Source: Bacteroidota bacterium (lineage in GTDB: Bacteria; Bacteroidota; Bacteroidia; Chitinophagales; Chitinophagaceae). From it: DNA of 64,000 nt. Below are positions 61,381 through 64,000 of this stretch, piece by piece. Position numbers and translations under genes: made by a program. Numbering within the stretch: position 1 is the stretch's first letter; every line of letters begins with the position of its first letter. Under the pieces are notes generated by a model. That model searched no databases. It was not told the origin of the DNA and was given only the letters and a program-made list of their open reading frames with translations. The stretch lies in NCBI GenBank assembly GCA_023424015.1, contig JAFAEM010000017.1, positions 79,909 to 143,908 of the forward strand. The letters are read 5' to 3'.

Positions 61381-62454
61381 TTATTTATTTATAGTCACTT
61401 TAGATTTCATGTATGCAATCAGGGCATCGACAAGAACGGTATTTTCCTTTTCGGTGCCTATGGTGATCCGCAGGCAGCCTTCACACAATTCTACCCGGCT
61501 GCGGTCACGTACTACAATTCCCTGTTGCAGGAGATAGTCATACACTTCTGTCGCGCCAACTACTTTTACCAGGAGAAAATTTGCATCCGAAGGATATACT
61601 TTTTGAACAAGCGGCATTTTTTCAAATACCCTGGCGAGTTCGTCCCGCATGGCCACAATTTCCCTGATCATATCATTTACCTGTCCAATTTCCTGTAAGG
61701 CTTCCAAGGCAAGTTCCTGTGTAGCCTGGTTGATATTGTAAGGTGGTTTGACTTTGTCGAGAATATCAATGATAGCGGGAGACGCAAACGCCATACCCAG
61801 TCTTAATGCCGCCAGTCCCCAGGCTTTGCTAAAAGTTTGTAATATCACCAAGTTGGGATATTCCTTCAATTCAGGTAAAAGCGATCGCTGCCTCGAAAAA
61901 TTTATATACGCCTCATCAATGACCACCAGCCCGGAAAAATTATTCAACAAAATTTCAATATCCTGGTAGTCGATACTGTTGGCGGTTGGATTATTAGGAG
62001 AACATATCCAAATGATTTTTGTGGACTCATCCACGTGACTTTCGATCGCTTCCAGGTCGAGCTGAAAATCTGGAAGCAGGTTTGCCCTTCTTATTTCAAC
62101 GTCGTTGATATTCGCGCTTACTTCGTACATGCCATAGGTGGGCGGGCAAATGATGGTATTATCCTTACCCGGTTCACAAAAACACCGGAACAAAAGATCA
62201 ATACATTCATCGCTTCCATTGCCCAGGAAGATATTGACTTTATCAATATTCTTTACCTGGCCTATAGCTTCCTTCAGTTTCTGCTGGTGGGGATCGGGAT
62301 AACGATTGTACCATTTGCGAAGTGGTGATCCCAGGCTGTTCTCATTTGCGTCCAGAAAAACCTTTGCCTCCCCGGCGAACTCATCGCGGGCAGAGGAATA
62401 GGGTTTTAGCTGACGAATGTTCCGGCGCGTAAGTTTATGGAGGTCGAAGTTCAT
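61381..62454 (-). CDS. hisC: Histidinol-phosphate aminotransferase
   Basis: A 357-residue fold-I PLP enzyme. Motifs are DANENSLGSPL, the asparagine-bearing CSPNNPTANSIDYQD, VVIDEAYINFSRQ and the PLP lysine in LQTFSKAWGLAALRLG, with the closing LRITIGTEKEN. It makes histidinol phosphate from imidazole-acetol phosphate and glutamate. 60 bases upstream of hisB. Confidence 0.96.
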   Translation of the reverse strand: MNFDLHKLTRRNIRQLKPYSSARDEFAGEAKVFLDANENSLGSPLRKWYNRYPDPHQQKLKEAIGQVKNIDKVNIFLGNGSDECIDLLFRCFCEPGKDNTIICPPTYGMYEVSANINDVEIRRANLLPDFQLDLEAIESHVDESTKIIWICSPNNPTANSIDYQDIEILLNNFSGLVVIDEAYINFSRQRSLLPELKEYPNLVILQTFSKAWGLAALRLGMAFASPAIIDILDKVKPPYNINQATQELALEALQEIGQVNDMIREIVAMRDELARVFEKMPLVQKVYPSDANFLLVKVVGATEVYDYLLQQGIVVRDRSRVELCEGCLRITIGTEKENTVLVDALIAYMKSKVTINK

Positions 62455-62474
62455 GATTACTGGCTCAGATTTAA

Positions 62475-62530
62475 TGTTGAAAACGGTTGAATGTGGTTGA
62501 AAATGGTTGAATGTGGTTTAACGTTGTTTA
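62475..62530. repeat. Short tandem repeat (GGTTGAATGTGGTTGAAAA type)
   Basis: Two to three degenerate copies of a roughly 19-base GGTTGAATGT-GGTTGAAAA unit in the hisC-hisD gap. Confidence 0.6.
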
Positions 62531-62540
62531 GTTACATCGT

Positions 62541-62617
62541 ACTCACGACTCACGACTCACGCCTCACTACTCACGACTCACTACTCACGACTCACGCCTC
62601 ACGACTCACGCCTCACC
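62541..62617. repeat. Heptamer array (ACTCACG type) overlapping the hisD stop
   Basis: About eleven ACTCACG/GCCTCACG/ACTACTC-type units. The array runs into hisD: its last units (62599-62617) encode the final residues VRRES and the TGA stop of hisD on the minus strand. Confidence 0.9.
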
Positions 62618-63876
62618 CCAACAGCCCTCGCGTGTGCCTCCAGTCCTTCTGCGCGTGCCATGCTTTCTACGGCATGGGCGATATTGTTCAGGCCCTCTTG
62701 CGTTAGCTTTTGGAAACTGATCTTTTTTACAAAACTATCAACACTTACTCCACTATAAGCTTTTGCATAACCATTAGTAGGCAAAGTATGATTGGTGCCG
62801 CTGGCATAATCACCTGCGCTTTCGGGCGAGTAATTGCCGAGGAATACCGATCCGGCATTGATGATCCGGCCAGCGATCCCCTCATCATCCTGGCAGGCAA
62901 TGATCAGGTGCTCGGCCGCGTATTCATTCACCAGGTCAATGGCTATATCAATATTTTCTGTCAAAATCATTTTGCTATGCTCCAAAGCCTGCTTTGCCAC
63001 ATCTTTTCGTGGTAATGAGGCCAGCTGAACCTCAATCTCAATCTTAACCTCTCTTATAATCCTTTCGGAAGTAGTAACCAATACCACCTGGCTGTCGGGT
63101 CCGTGCTCCGCTTGCGATAAAAGATCAGCCGCGATAAAACCGGCATTGCCCAACTCATCCGCCAACACGCAAACCTCGCTAGGCCCTGCGGGCATGTCGA
63201 TGGCGACTCCCTGAGATTGTACGATCTGTTTGGCACAGGTCACGTACTGGTTACCCGGTCCGAATATCTTGTGCACTTTTGGAATGCTTTCTGTTCCATA
63301 TGCCATCGCGGCAATCGCCTGCGCGCCACCCACTTTAAATATTTTTGTTATTCCCGCCTGTCCTGCAGCATACAGTACCACCGGATTGACCAAACCATCC
63401 TGATGCGGTGGTGTGCAGAGGATAATATCTTTGCAACCGGCGAGCCTCGCAGGGATGCCCAACATCAATACGGTGGAAAACAAAGACGCTGTACCACCTG
63501 GAATATACAAGCCTACTTTTTCTATGCCAACGGACCGGCGCCAGCATTTCACGCCTGGCATGGTGTCTACAACCGTTTCTTCCTGCAATTGGACAGCATG
63601 AAACCGGGTGATGTTTTGACGAGCGGTTTCGATGGCTTGTTTCAGATCATCAGGAACTTTTTTGGCGGCCTGATCGATCTCTTTCTCGCTCACTAAAATC
63701 TTCTTTAGCTTTACGCCATCGAATTCCCGGGTGAATTTTTTCAATGCCTTATCACCGCCCGATTTGACGCGGGCCAATACTTTCCCCACCTTCTTCTCAA
63801 GCGCTGACGGGTCCATCGCCGGTCTCTGGAGCAGCGCGGGCCACTGCGATCTGTCTGGATACTTTATCAATTTCAT
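62599..63876 (-). CDS. hisD: Histidinol dehydrogenase
   Basis: A 425-residue zinc enzyme performing the two final oxidations to histidine. Motifs are RRSVGIEKVGLYIPGGTASL, FGPGNQYVTCAKQIVQ, DMPAGPSEVCVLADE, SQAEHGPDSQVVL and NHTLPTNGYAKAYSGVSV. The start is taken at MKLIKYPDRSQWP (63876), not at the ATG nine codons upstream. The last residues (VRRES) and the stop come from a heptamer array. First his gene in the window; hisG would be expected upstream, outside it. Confidence 0.96.
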   Translation of the reverse strand: MKLIKYPDRSQWPALLQRPAMDPSALEKKVGKVLARVKSGGDKALKKFTREFDGVKLKKILVSEKEIDQAAKKVPDDLKQAIETARQNITRFHAVQLQEETVVDTMPGVKCWRRSVGIEKVGLYIPGGTASLFSTVLMLGIPARLAGCKDIILCTPPHQDGLVNPVVLYAAGQAGITKIFKVGGAQAIAAMAYGTESIPKVHKIFGPGNQYVTCAKQIVQSQGVAIDMPAGPSEVCVLADELGNAGFIAADLLSQAEHGPDSQVVLVTTSERIIREVKIEIEVQLASLPRKDVAKQALEHSKMILTENIDIAIDLVNEYAAEHLIIACQDDEGIAGRIINAGSVFLGNYSPESAGDYASGTNHTLPTNGYAKAYSGVSVDSFVKKISFQKLTQEGLNNIAHAVESMARAEGLEAHARAVGVRRES

Positions 63877-63976
63877 ATTATAGCCACGAATTACACTAAT
63901 CACACGAATGATTAGCCACTGATTACACGAATTAACACAGAATAATTTTTAAACTCATTTCCCTACTTCTCTTTTG

Positions 63977-64000
63977 ACCACTCACCACTCACCACTCACG
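63977..64000. repeat. Heptamer array (ACTCACC/ACTCACG), runs off the window
   Basis: Three to four units at the very end of the window, upstream of hisD. A different simple block of CACGAATTACAC/CACGAATGATTAG type lies at 63885-63942. Confidence 0.7.

Noticed and set aside
62541..62617. CRISPR or coding repeat
   Set aside because: Seven-base units without spacers; only the last few are translated as the end of hisD.
63217..63696. 159-codon plus-strand frame
   Set aside because: Antisense to hisD with all HisD motifs intact.
1..64000. tRNA, rRNA, insertion sequences, phage genes
   Set aside because: None seen by eye on either strand; a tRNA or IS search program could confirm this.

Overview
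The window reads as chromosome from a member of the Bacteroidota, most likely a Chitinophagaceae-type bacterium (order Chitinophagales). This rests on the protein families (HU-CCDC81 membrane protein, large TraB/GumN protein, LytS/LytTR pair, S9 and DUF885 exopeptidases, Bacteroidota-type alpha-oxoamine synthase). It also rests on repeated TAnnTTTG promoter elements upstream of genes and on the general lack of strong Shine-Dalgarno sequences. No rRNA, tRNA, transposase, phage gene or CRISPR array was seen. The organism name is an inference; no database was searched.

Layout. 1-2.4 kb: the end of a putative membrane hydrolase gene, a phospholipase D/cardiolipin synthase-like gene preceded by a well-formed TPP riboswitch plus terminator, and two small genes. 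2.4-6.5 kb: a tight four-gene minus-strand operon (GntP permease, RidA, fold-III PLP enzyme, M19 dipeptidase) that looks like D-serine/D-amino-acid catabolism. 6.5-15.7 kb: a candidate small RNA, a LytS/LytTR two-component pair, a LuxE-like acyltransferase, a UbiA-like membrane protein, a SET-domain protein, pdxJ, and DUF1801 and VOC genes, with several simple-sequence arrays between them. 16-21 kb: cysE-cysM, AMP nucleosidase and a fused double ABC ATPase. 21-30 kb: a 1266-residue TraB/GumN protein, queA with a structured leader, a 106-bp tandem repeat next to an AT-rich orphan gene, and an alpha-oxoamine synthase. 30-45 kb: a methyltransferase, a TPR/outer-membrane barrel/HU-CCDC81 operon, DoxX, a site-2 protease, DUF885 and S13 peptidases, cinA and a 2-oxoacid dehydrogenase E2. 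45-52 kb: an S9 peptidase, an EamA transporter, a Dpm1-like glycosyltransferase, a DnaQ-like exonuclease and a 41-residue lipoprotein. 52-57 kb: an orphan LuxR-type response regulator and the biotin operon bioB-F-D-A. 57-64 kb: the histidine operon hisD-C-B-H-(GNAT-hisA)-F-IE, with hisG not in the window.

Three systems give the window metabolic coherence: de novo biotin synthesis, nearly complete histidine synthesis, and cysteine synthesis from serine (CysE then CysM). PLP is made locally by PdxJ and is used by BioA, BioF, HisC, CysM, the oxoamine synthase and the fold-III enzyme.

The most unusual content is non-coding. There is a roughly 295-bp dispersed element present twice (29.66 and 44.43 kb), whose core is a hairpin with arms built from 9-mers, plus a third hairpin copy at 44.84 kb. 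There are heptamer and decamer arrays in many intergenic gaps, one of which supplies the stop codon of hisD. There is also a TPP riboswitch with no thiamine gene downstream. Among proteins, the GNAT-HisA fusion and the H-x-C metal motif in the D-amino-acid enzyme deserve a second look.
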